From JAVBOD01 sp031551045 (GTDB taxonomy: Bacteria > Bacteroidota > Bacteroidia > Bacteroidales > UBA932), in contig JAVBOD010000034.1 of the NCBI GenBank assembly GCA_031551045.1, positions 1 to 48,577 of the forward strand: a stretch of DNA of 48,577 bases. The letters run 5' to 3'. How positions within the stretch are numbered: position 1 is the first letter of the stretch; each line of letters starts with the position of its first letter. Positions 17,522-24,053 of the stretch are shown here, in pieces. The notes below the pieces were generated by a model. The model saw nothing but the letters and a program-made list of their open reading frames with translations. It had not been told where the DNA came from and ran no database searches. The position numbers and the translations under genes were made by a program.

Positions 17522-17569
17522 AAAAAAATAACGTGAAATGCAAATTTATGTTTTACACTTCACGTTATT
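17522..17569 (-). terminator. Hairpin terminator after rpsU
   Basis: AATAACGTGAA and TTCACGTTATT (17527-17537 and 17559-17569) are perfect 11-bp arms. On the minus strand they are followed by TTTTTTG. The hairpin lies 34 bp past the rpsU stop and 17 bp before xerC. It should separate abundant rpsU mRNA from a lower level of xerC-hpf read-through. A TAAATTTG in the loop could act as a weak promoter for xerC. Confidence 0.75.
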
Positions 17570-17602
17570 TTCATTTTCTTTTTGTCGATGTCTGCCTATC
17601 CG

Positions 17603-17794
17603 CTATTCTTCAACAGTTTGAAGATGCTGACGATAAATCGCTTTCTTCACTTCGTCGCGGCGTTTTACGGATTTCTTTTGAAACGATTTACGTGCACGCA
17701 ACTCGCGAATAGCGCCGGTTTTTTCAAATTTACGTTTGAATTTTTTCAACGCCCGTTCGATATTTTCACCTTCTTTAATGGGTACGATAATCAT
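17603..17794 (-). CDS. rpsU: Ribosomal protein bS21
   Basis: bS21 is a 63-aa basic protein next to the 3' tail of 16S rRNA on the 30S platform. The sequence MIIVPIKEGENIERALKKFK then KSVKRRDEVKKAIYR is typical. In Bacteroidia, bS21 together with bS18 and bS6 is known to sequester the anti-SD tail. The start is the ATG at 17794; a reading 12 codons longer is rejected. The leader is unusual: AGGAGGT lies 12 bases before this ATG but 7 bases before an upstream out-of-frame ATG. That ATG encodes Met-Leu and stops at TGA, overlapping the rpsU start as ATGA. A good promoter lies at 17828-17858 and a terminator follows the gene. Confidence 0.96.
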   Translation of the reverse strand: MIIVPIKEGENIERALKKFKRKFEKTGAIRELRARKSFQKKSVKRRDEVKKAIYRQHLQTVEE

Positions 17795-17800
17795 AGCATT

Positions 17801-17814
17801 CAGACACCTCCTTT
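17801..17814 (-). promoter_or_regulatory. Perfect Shine-Dalgarno in the rpsU leader
   Basis: The minus strand reads AAAAGGAGGTGTCTGA, then ATG CTA TGA with the rpsU ATG inside it (CT-ATG-A). The SD is 7 bases from the mini-ORF start and 12 from the rpsU start. In Flavobacterium the rpsU SD is known to support bS21 feedback control; here the spacing suggests coupling through the mini-ORF. Confidence 0.75.
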
Positions 17815-17827
17815 TATTTTCGGGGTG

Positions 17828-17858
17828 CAAATATACGGGTAATTTTCAGATATGCAAT
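17828..17858 (-). promoter_or_regulatory. Promoter of rpsU
   Basis: TATATTTG (17835-17828) on the minus strand matches the -7 consensus, with TTG about 19 bases upstream. The predicted transcript starts near 17821 and carries a leader of about 27 bases that includes the SD. Confidence 0.7.
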
Positions 17859-17873
17859 AGTATTTGAAAAAAT

Positions 17874-18548
17874 CTACTCCACAAATTTATATCCCACGCC
17901 TTTGATAGTACGGATATATTCGTCGCCGATTTTTTCGCGTAGCTTACGAATATGTACATCTATGGTGCGTTCGCCCACCACAATGTCGTTGCCCCATACG
18001 GAAGCATAAATTTCATCGCGCGAAAATACTTTATGAGGTTTAGAGTAAAGCAGCTTCAATAGTTCGAATTCTTTTTTGGGTAATAGCAATTCCTGTTTGT
18101 CTTTTATCACCACATAGCGGTCTTGGTCAACCACAAAAGCGCTATCGATTACTGCCTTGGCAATAGCGCTTTTTTCTACTCGTTTAAGCAAGGCTTTCAG
18201 GCGGCTTACCAGCACTTTCGGACGTACCGGCTTGTTGATATAATCGTCGCCGCCGGCTTCGAATCCGGCAATCTGTGAATAATCCTCGCCGCGCGCCGTA
18301 AGAAAAGCGATAATGGTGTGTTGCAATTCTTCGTGGCGGCGCAATTCTTCGCAGGTGGCAATACCGTCCATCTCGGGCATCATCACATCGAGCAGAATGA
18401 GATGCGGTAATACGTCCAAAGCTACCTCTACCGCTTGACGCCCATCGGTAGCAGTGTAAACTTCATACCCTTCTTTCCGTAAGGTGTAGGACAAAAACTC
18501 CAGAATGTCGTTTTCGTCATCTACTAATAAAATTCTGTAAACTGACAT
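17874..18548 (-). CDS. OmpR/PhoB-family response regulator
   Basis: This 224-aa two-component regulator has a receiver domain (about 4-118) with acidic residues D10 and D11, phosphoacceptor D54 (LLDVMMPEMDG) and the lysine of NKPVRP. A winged-helix DNA-binding domain follows, with LLPKKEFELLKLL, ERTIDVHIRKLREKIG and the terminal wing IRTIKGVGYKF. No histidine kinase is adjacent on either side, so its sensor is encoded elsewhere or beyond reach. The start is the ATG at 18548 (MSVYRILLVDD); a longer form from 18572 adds eight residues without support. The gene is divergent from the DUF2156 gene. Confidence 0.93.
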   Translation of the reverse strand: MSVYRILLVDDENDILEFLSYTLRKEGYEVYTATDGRQAVEVALDVLPHLILLDVMMPEMDGIATCEELRRHEELQHTIIAFLTARGEDYSQIAGFEAGGDDYINKPVRPKVLVSRLKALLKRVEKSAIAKAVIDSAFVVDQDRYVVIKDKQELLLPKKEFELLKLLYSKPHKVFSRDEIYASVWGNDIVVGERTIDVHIRKLREKIGDEYIRTIKGVGYKFVE

Positions 18549-18629
18549 TTTTTTCGTTAAATAATGGCGCAAGTTAGCGCCAGCATGTTAAGCAAGCGTT
18601 ACCTGAATGTTATATTATTGGTTTGGTAT

Positions 18630-18645
18630 TAATTTTGTATATTTG
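18630..18645 (+). promoter_or_regulatory. Two overlapping -7 boxes before the DUF2156 gene
   Basis: TAATTTTG (18630-18637) and TATATTTG (18638-18645) both match TAnnTTTG. They lie 43-58 bp before the ATG at 18688 and make translation from the further-upstream in-frame start unlikely. Confidence 0.6.
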
Positions 18646-18687
18646 TTTTTGCTTATTGCTACAAAAATACATAAAAAAAAGAAATTA

Positions 18688-19584
18688 ATGATTCCGTTTC
18701 GAAAAATAACTGTATCCGACCGCGATTGGATAGTTCCCACGCTGCAACAATCGAATTTTCGATTAGCAGAATATACGTTTGGCAACTATTTCCTGTGGAG
18801 CGAGTCCTATCATGTATCATTCGCTCCTTTTGAAGGTTTTTGTTTATCACGGGGAGGAACCGAATTTCATGCATACAGTTTTCCGGCAGGCAACGGCGAT
18901 TTAAAAAAAGCGATCGATTCACTAATAGCGGATGCGGCAGAGCATGGCGAACCATTTCGAATGCGGGCCATTTCCAAAGAAAACAAAGAAAAATTGGAAG
19001 CGATATATCCGCAAAAATTTCACTTTGAACCGTACCGCGATTCGTTCGACTATTTGTATAATGCACAAGATTTAATTACACTGGCCGGAAAAAAATACCA
19101 ATCGAAACGTAACCACGCCTCTCGATTCAAGAAGACCTATCAATGGATATATGAAGATATTACGCCGGAAAATATTGCCGAATGCGCGGCAATGAATGAA
19201 GAGTGGTGCCGGCAATATGGTTGTAATGAAAACGATTCGCTGCAAAAAGAGACATGCGCCGTGAAACGTGCCTTGCAATATTTTTTTGAATTGCAACTCA
19301 CCGGCGGTTTATTACGTGTAGATGGAAAGGTCGTTGCGTACACCGTAGGCGAACGGCTCAATTCCGATACATTTATTGTGCATATCGAAAAAGCATTCAG
19401 CGAATTTCATGGCGTTTATCAGGCCATGAACCAGTTATTTGCCGAAAAACACGCGGCCGGTTTCCGCTATATCAACCGCGAAGACGATGCCGGAGACGAA
19501 GGGCTACGCAAAGCAAAACTGTCCTATCAACCGGTAGAGCTGATTGAAAAGTATATAGCAACGATTGTAGATGCCGGATTTTAG
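18688..19584 (+). CDS. DUF2156 (phosphatidylglycerol lysyltransferase C-domain-like) protein
   Basis: This 298-aa soluble protein has the double GNAT-like fold of DUF2156, the domain that also forms the catalytic part of MprF lysyl-phosphatidylglycerol synthases. Visible motifs are KYQSKRNHASRFKKTY (about 137-152), EDITPENIAE, and the C-terminal YINREDDAGDEGLRKAKLSY, highly typical of the family. There is no membrane part, so lipid lysinylation cannot be assumed. An aminoacyl- or acyltransfer role is an inference. The start at 18688 follows the promoter pair at 18630-18645. The next gene is a GNAT in the same direction, 89 bp away, with a palindromic repeat between them. Confidence 0.85.
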   Translation: MIPFRKITVSDRDWIVPTLQQSNFRLAEYTFGNYFLWSESYHVSFAPFEGFCLSRGGTEFHAYSFPAGNGDLKKAIDSLIADAAEHGEPFRMRAISKENKEKLEAIYPQKFHFEPYRDSFDYLYNAQDLITLAGKKYQSKRNHASRFKKTYQWIYEDITPENIAECAAMNEEWCRQYGCNENDSLQKETCAVKRALQYFFELQLTGGLLRVDGKVVAYTVGERLNSDTFIVHIEKAFSEFHGVYQAMNQLFAEKHAAGFRYINREDDAGDEGLRKAKLSYQPVELIEKYIATIVDAGF

Positions 19585-19603
19585 ATGTTTGATAACGGCC
19601 TTT

Positions 19604-19630
19604 GTCATTCTTCGCTTCGCTCTGAATGAC
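19604..19630. repeat. GTCATTC...GAATGAC palindromic repeat
   Basis: GTCATTC (19604-19610) and GAATGAC (19624-19630) enclose TTCGCTTCGCTCT. It is flanked at a distance by TGTTTGAT and ATCAAACA, giving a nested inverted arrangement in the spacer between two co-directional genes. It is one of at least five related elements in the window. Confidence 0.8.
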
Positions 19631-19673
19631 AACAAAGAACAAACATTAAACTTTAAACATCAAACAGAATTGT

Positions 19674-20543
19674 ATGATTCGTTTAGCAGATAATTCCATG
19701 ATTGCCGACTTGCGGCAAATCCGCAAAGAGTGTTTCGGCGAAGACGAGGCGTATCTCGATTTTTATTTCACGCAGCGTTTCCGCCCCGAATATACATTGG
19801 TGTATCTGGAAAACAACCGGGCGGTGGCTTCGCTTACCATGTTGCCCTGCACACTGGTAACGCCCCGACAAAGCATTCCGGCAAGTTATATTTATGCCGT
19901 GGCCACGCTTCCGGCGTTTCAACGGAGAGGAATTTCGGCGCAACTTTCACAAAAAGCAGAAGAGCTATTAAAATCACAAGACATAGGAGCTGCCGTATTG
20001 GTGCCCGCTTCCGATTCGCTGTTCACGTTCTATAAAAATCAAGGATATGCTACCCTATTTTACCGCCGGAAAATTATTCAACCGCCTGGCAACAGTCCTC
20101 TACTTTCTTCTTCCGAAAAACCGATGGATATTGATATGCCGCAACTTTTCAAGCTACGGGAACAATACCTTGTAAACAGCGAATGCTACATTCAGTGGGA
20201 TATGGAAGCCTTGCAATACGCCAAAAACGAATGTGAATTCAATGGGGGAAAATTAATCTTCATACATACTTATAATATTTATGCTTTTTGCTATCCGGAG
20301 AAAGATGCCGTAGTCGTAAAAGAAACAAACGTGGAAAAACCGGCACACTTGGGTATTTTAAATACACACATCATGAAACTATTTCCACACACCCAGACCA
20401 TTACCATATATTTCCCGGCGTGCAGTTCTTTACTTCCCGAAGAAGGCGAAACAGCGGCCTTCGGCATGTGGAAACCGTTGCAAGACGTGCAAGCAGGGCT
20501 CCCTATGGATTGTCGTCCGTATATCGGGCTGGTGCTTGATTAG
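19674..20543 (+). CDS. GNAT-family N-acetyltransferase
   Basis: This 289-aa protein has an N-terminal GNAT domain. The acetyl-CoA-binding motif is clear: YIYAVATLPAFQRRGIS (about residues 72-88), with QRRGIS as the Q/RxxGxG/A loop. The second half (about 145-289) is a sterol-carrier-like or second GNAT lobe, which suggests an Eis-like layout. The substrate is unknown. Its 3' end overlaps by 41 bp the 3' end of a convergent small membrane-protein gene. Confidence 0.8.
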   Translation: MIRLADNSMIADLRQIRKECFGEDEAYLDFYFTQRFRPEYTLVYLENNRAVASLTMLPCTLVTPRQSIPASYIYAVATLPAFQRRGISAQLSQKAEELLKSQDIGAAVLVPASDSLFTFYKNQGYATLFYRRKIIQPPGNSPLLSSSEKPMDIDMPQLFKLREQYLVNSECYIQWDMEALQYAKNECEFNGGKLIFIHTYNIYAFCYPEKDAVVVKETNVEKPAHLGILNTHIMKLFPHTQTITIYFPACSSLLPEEGETAAFGMWKPLQDVQAGLPMDCRPYIGLVLD

Positions 20544-20886
20544 CGCGTTTGTTGATAACCAAAATATAATCAATCATCAACAGGAAAAACAACAAAAATT
20601 CGGAGCGAAATATGGTAAAAGTATTCAGTAAAATTACCACACACATGGCAATGAGTACAGCAAAACGTTGTTTCTCGTGCAACGTCCAGGTTCTGTCGCG
20701 CCGTGTTATGTAATAGCCTCCCCGCATGAACAAATAAGGAATAAAACTAATATTCAGCACATATACACTGAGCTTGTAACTGAACAAACGCACCAGTCCG
20801 CCTACCACGACCAAAGCGGCAGTCAGGTAAATCAATTCTTTATCGTTGCGTAAAATGCGTTTCAGTATTTCCCAATATTTTCTCAT
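20503..20886 (-). CDS. Small membrane protein of unknown function
   Basis: I do not recognise this 127-aa protein. A basic N-terminus (MRKYWEILKRILRNDKE) precedes four hydrophobic stretches (about 18-36, 39-56, 72-91 and 92-111) and a polar tail. It probably has its termini in the cytoplasm. The last 13 codons overlap the end of the convergent GNAT gene, so transcription of either gene makes antisense to the other. Reading-frame integrity and typical membrane topology support it as real. Confidence 0.65.
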   Translation of the reverse strand: MRKYWEILKRILRNDKELIYLTAALVVVGGLVRLFSYKLSVYVLNISFIPYLFMRGGYYITRRDRTWTLHEKQRFAVLIAMCVVILLNTFTIFRSEFLLFFLLMIDYILVINKRANQAPARYTDDNP

Positions 20887-21011
20887 GCTTTCAACAGGCT
20901 AACAATTCGGGTGCAAAATTATGAATTTTAAGATTAACGGACAAAAGCATTCATTGTCTATCCTTTTTTATATTCAAGCTATGTAACAATATGTATTTCA
21001 AAATAATTTCG

Positions 21012-21019
21012 TATCTTTG
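21012..21019 (+). promoter_or_regulatory. Promoter -7 box before the nitronate monooxygenase operon
   Basis: TATCTTTG matches TAnnTTTG. The start site would be near 21026, leaving a leader of about 165 bases that contains the hairpin at 21070-21093. Confidence 0.65.
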
Positions 21020-21069
21020 TCCCCTAAACAATAGAGTTTATATTGAATCTTTCTTAGCAATGCTTTACT

Positions 21070-21093
21070 CTGCCTTTATTTGGCAGGTTTTTT
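21070..21093 (+). terminator. Terminator-like hairpin inside the leader
   Basis: CTGCC-TTTATTT-GGCAG is followed by G and six T. The stem is only 5-6 bp, so strength is uncertain. Its position between promoter and gene suggests attenuation, or a short separate RNA of about 65 nt. Confidence 0.45.
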
Positions 21094-21189
21094 CATCGTC
21101 AAAATCGACCTCAAAATCAACTTTTTGTTGCTAATATTAATCAGTCGCGATAATATGCAAAACAATTTCGTGACACACTTTTGAGAAAG

Positions 21190-22281
21190 ATGAAATCATT
21201 TTTCATAGGGAATAGAGAAATTTTGTTGCCCATTGTTCAAGGCGGCATGGGGGTGGGCGTTTCCCTTTCCGGCCTGGCCTCGGCAGTTGCAAATGAGGGT
21301 GGAATCGGCGTTATATCTTGCGCCGGCATGGGCTTGCTATATAAACAAGATTCCGACGATTATCTTAAAAATTGTATTTCGGGGCTGAAGGAAGAGCTTC
21401 GGAAAGCACGCGAAAAGAGCAAAGGTATCATAGGGGTGAATATTATGGTCGCTCTATCGAATTTTGCAGATATGGTGCGTACAGCCATTGCGGAGAAAGC
21501 GGATATCATATTCTCGGGCGCCGGTTTACCATTGGATTTACCGTCGTTCCTCTCTCCCGATAGCAAAACATTATTAGCTCCTATCGTTTCTTCGGCACGT
21601 GCCGCAAAAGTAATTTGCGAAAAATGGCAGGCTAATTATAACTATCTCCCCGATGCCATTGTGGTAGAAGGGCCGAAAGCCGGAGGGCACTTGGGATTCA
21701 AGAAAGAACAAATTGAAGACGCAAGCCACTCGCTGGAACATTTGATTCCGGAAGTTGTGGCCATAGCCGCGCAATACAGCGACAAAAAAATAATCCCGGT
21801 TATTGCTGCCGGAGGAATTTCAACCGGAGAAGATATCGTACGTTTTCTGAATCTCGGAGCCGCAGGCGCACAACTGGGAAGTATATTCGTTCCCACTTAT
21901 GAATGCGATGCGTCTCCCGCCTTTAAACAAGTTTACATCGACTCTTCCGAAAAGGACACGGTCATTATACAAAGTCCGGTTGGGATGCCCGGGCGCGCTT
22001 TCGAAAATAACTTTATTCGTAGCGTGAACGACGGTAAGCAGAAGCCTAAAGGATGCCCCGTTCGTTGCATCAAAACCTGCGATTACACAAAAAGCCCGTA
22101 CTGCATTATTCTGGCGCTCTACAACGCAGCTAAAGGAAATATGGACAAAGGCTATGCATTTGCCGGAGCGAATGCCTACATGTCGAAAAAAATCAGCAGT
22201 GTGAAGGAAGTGATAACAAAATTGAAAGACGAAATTCAGGCCGCAACACTCAATAATAATTTCCGCATAAATTGCACATGA
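21190..22281 (+). CDS. Nitronate monooxygenase / NAD(P)H-dependent flavin oxidoreductase family
   Basis: This 363-aa FMN-dependent TIM-barrel protein belongs to the 2-nitropropane dioxygenase/FabK family. It shows IVQGGMGVGVSLSGLA at the N-terminus, VVEGPKAGGHLG (flavin and active-site loop), PVIAAGGISTGEDI and LGAAGAQLGS (phosphate-binding). The C-terminal part holds a cluster of cysteines (CPVRCIKTCDY and a further Cys seven residues later), which is not needed for the basic fold and might bind metal or an Fe-S centre. The substrate is unknown; nitronate oxidation and enoyl-ACP reduction are both known in the superfamily. The stop overlaps the plsC start (ATGA), so the two are translationally coupled. 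The ATG at 21190 is preferred over TTG at 21181. Confidence 0.85.
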   Translation: MKSFFIGNREILLPIVQGGMGVGVSLSGLASAVANEGGIGVISCAGMGLLYKQDSDDYLKNCISGLKEELRKAREKSKGIIGVNIMVALSNFADMVRTAIAEKADIIFSGAGLPLDLPSFLSPDSKTLLAPIVSSARAAKVICEKWQANYNYLPDAIVVEGPKAGGHLGFKKEQIEDASHSLEHLIPEVVAIAAQYSDKKIIPVIAAGGISTGEDIVRFLNLGAAGAQLGSIFVPTYECDASPAFKQVYIDSSEKDTVIIQSPVGMPGRAFENNFIRSVNDGKQKPKGCPVRCIKTCDYTKSPYCIILALYNAAKGNMDKGYAFAGANAYMSKKISSVKEVITKLKDEIQAATLNNNFRINCT

Positions 22282-23009
22282 GAAAATTAGTGGCATATCC
22301 GCTTTCCGTTATCTATTACTTTTTGTTTGGAGTTGCGTTAGTAATCTTTCATCCCATTCAATGGATATGCTTCAATTTGTTTGGCTACAATGCCCACAAA
22401 AAAAGTGTAGATATCTTGTATTTCTTTTTGATAGCTAACACGTATGTTTTAGGCACAAGTTATAAAATCAGCCACCGTGAAAAACTGCCAACCGGCGCGC
22501 CTTTGATTATTGCCGCCAATCATCAGAGCCTGTTCGATATTACGACCATTGGCTGGTTTCTGCGGAAAACACATCCTAAGTATATCAGCAAAAGGGAATT
22601 GGGGAAAGGGATTCCCAGCATTTCCTATAATCTGAACCATGGAGGCTCCGTGCTTATCAACCGGAAAGACCCGAAACAATCGTTGGCGGCGATAACAGAA
22701 ATGACCTTGTATATCGAGGCTAACAAACGGTCAGCCGTTATATTTCCGGAAGGAACACGAAGCAGAACCGGCAAACCGAAGCCGTTTGCGGAAAGCGGAT
22801 TGAAAATCCTTTGTAAATATGCGCCATCGGCCTATATGGTTCCCGTTACCATCAATAATTCATGGCAAATGACAAAGCGGGGCTCTTTCCCATTGAGCAT
22901 AGGAACTAAAATCGAGCTTATAATTCATGAGCCTTTCCCTGTAAAGGATATGCCCTTTTCGGAAATTTTCGAGAAAACAGAACAGGCTGTAATCGGGGCT
23001 ATTTATTGA
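22278..23009 (+). CDS. plsC: 1-acyl-sn-glycerol-3-phosphate acyltransferase (PlsC family)
   Basis: This 243-aa membrane-bound acyltransferase turns lysophosphatidic acid into phosphatidic acid in phospholipid synthesis. The catalytic HX4D motif is NHQSLFDI (about residues 79-86). The substrate-binding motif is FPEGTRSRTGKP (about 156-167). A hydrophobic N-terminal segment (about 8-30) anchors it. Its start overlaps the stop of the preceding flavoprotein gene. The family also includes ornithine-lipid and other acyltransferases, so the precise acceptor is inferred. Confidence 0.88.
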   Translation: MRKLVAYPLSVIYYFLFGVALVIFHPIQWICFNLFGYNAHKKSVDILYFFLIANTYVLGTSYKISHREKLPTGAPLIIAANHQSLFDITTIGWFLRKTHPKYISKRELGKGIPSISYNLNHGGSVLINRKDPKQSLAAITEMTLYIEANKRSAVIFPEGTRSRTGKPKPFAESGLKILCKYAPSAYMVPVTINNSWQMTKRGSFPLSIGTKIELIIHEPFPVKDMPFSEIFEKTEQAVIGAIY

Positions 23010-23039
23010 TACAAAAAAATAATCACAAAATATTTACTA

Positions 23040-23474
23040 ATGGCAACATCGTTCAACAAAAAAGAATTAGAAAAGAAAAAAGAACAAAAAAGGAAGGAGA
23101 AACAACAGCGCAAAGAAGAGCGCAGAGCCGGCGGCAGCAAGTCGTTTGAAGATATGATTGCATACGTGGATGAAAACGGAGTTATTACCAGTACGCCTCC
23201 AAGCCTTGAGAATAAACAGGAAATAGATGTTGACAGTATTGCTGTATCCATACCGAAAAAAGACGAAACGGAAGACCCCGTATTGAAAGGCCGTGTAGAA
23301 CATTTTAATACGGAAAAAGGTTACGGGTTTATTAAAGACCTCGCCAGCGTGGAAAAATATTTCTTCCACATCAGCGAAGCACCGGAAAATATAGCCGAAG
23401 GCAATAAAGTTACTTTCGAATTGGAGAAAGGAAAAAAAGGCATGAATGCCGTAAAAATCAAACTTGAACAATAA
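23040..23474 (+). CDS. Cold-shock-domain protein with a charged N-terminal extension
   Basis: The 144-aa protein has two parts. Residues 1-30 are almost all Lys, Glu, Arg and Gln (ELEKKKEQKRKEKQQRKEER) and should form a charged helix. Residues about 80-144 are a cold-shock OB fold with the RNA-binding patterns GYGFIKD and KYFFHISEA. Between them is an acidic linker. This layout is common in Bacteroidota and differs from the compact 70-aa CspA. It probably binds RNA. It lies 30 bp after plsC and 30 bp before an RRM gene. Confidence 0.88.
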   Translation: MATSFNKKELEKKKEQKRKEKQQRKEERRAGGSKSFEDMIAYVDENGVITSTPPSLENKQEIDVDSIAVSIPKKDETEDPVLKGRVEHFNTEKGYGFIKDLASVEKYFFHISEAPENIAEGNKVTFELEKGKKGMNAVKIKLEQ

Positions 23475-23504
23475 AAATAATTATTAATTTTCAAAAACAA
23501 AAAG

Positions 23505-23825
23505 ATGAACATTTACGTTTCAAATTTAAGCTACAGCACTAAGAGTGAAGGCTTACAACAATTATTTGCGGAATACGGAGAAGTAAGTTCCGCCAACATT
23601 ATCACAGACCGTGAAACAGGCCGCTCGCGCGGATTCGGTTTCGTAGAAATGCCCAATGACGCAGACGGCCAGAAAGCTATCAATGCCTTGAACGAAACCG
23701 TTTTCGAAGGTAAAACGATTAATGTAAACATAGCCCGTCCGAAAACGGAACGCAGCAACGGAGGATTCAATCGTGGTGGCGGAAATCGCGGCGGTGGCGG
23801 CGGATACAATAGAAATCGCTATTAA
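23505..23825 (+). CDS. RRM-type RNA-binding protein with a glycine-rich tail
   Basis: This 106-aa protein has one RNA recognition motif: RNP2 is IYVSNL (3-8) and RNP1 is RGFGFVEM (about 42-49). A Gly/Asn/Arg-rich tail (NRGGGNRGGGGGYNRNRY) ends the protein. Such small RRM proteins are abundant in Bacteroidota, where they replace some RNA chaperones of proteobacteria. It follows the cold-shock gene closely and is followed by a terminator at 23851-23880, so the two RNA-binding proteins probably share a transcript. Confidence 0.93.
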   Translation: MNIYVSNLSYSTKSEGLQQLFAEYGEVSSANIITDRETGRSRGFGFVEMPNDADGQKAINALNETVFEGKTINVNIARPKTERSNGGFNRGGGNRGGGGGYNRNRY

Positions 23826-23850
23826 TTCTTCGCACAATAAGTTTTGATGG

Positions 23851-23880
23851 ACGGACGGCAGATTATTTGTCGTCCGTTTT
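23851..23880 (+). terminator. Terminator after the RRM gene
   Basis: ACGGACG (23851-23857) pairs with CGTCCGT (23871-23877) and is followed by TTT. It lies 26 bp past the RRM stop. Confidence 0.7.
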
Positions 23881-24003
23881 CTTCATTGGAATGGAAGTTT
23901 GTTGTCATTAACAAATATCCAAAATCCGGTATCCAAAATCACGCTGTACCGGCCTCCCGGCAACGAAATCAACCATGAGTTTTATTTATTCTTAAAAAAG
24001 TCG

Positions 24004-24011
24004 TACCTTTG
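24004..24011 (+). promoter_or_regulatory. Promoter -7 box for ackA
   Basis: TACCTTTG matches the consensus and lies 43 bp before the ackA start. ptb, and probably buk, may be transcribed from the same site. Confidence 0.7.
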
Positions 24012-24053
24012 CACCTTTAAAAAATAAACATTCATCTCTTTATTATTCTTTGT

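Larger units (their letters stand above)
20887..21189 (+). other. Intergenic leader with promoter and hairpin
   Basis: The stretch of about 300 bp holds a promoter at 21012-21019, a terminator-like hairpin at 21070-21093, and a 24-codon open frame (21060-21134) that overlaps the hairpin. The remaining bases up to the ATG at 21190 are A/T-rich. No known riboswitch or small-RNA fold was recognised. Confidence 0.5.
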
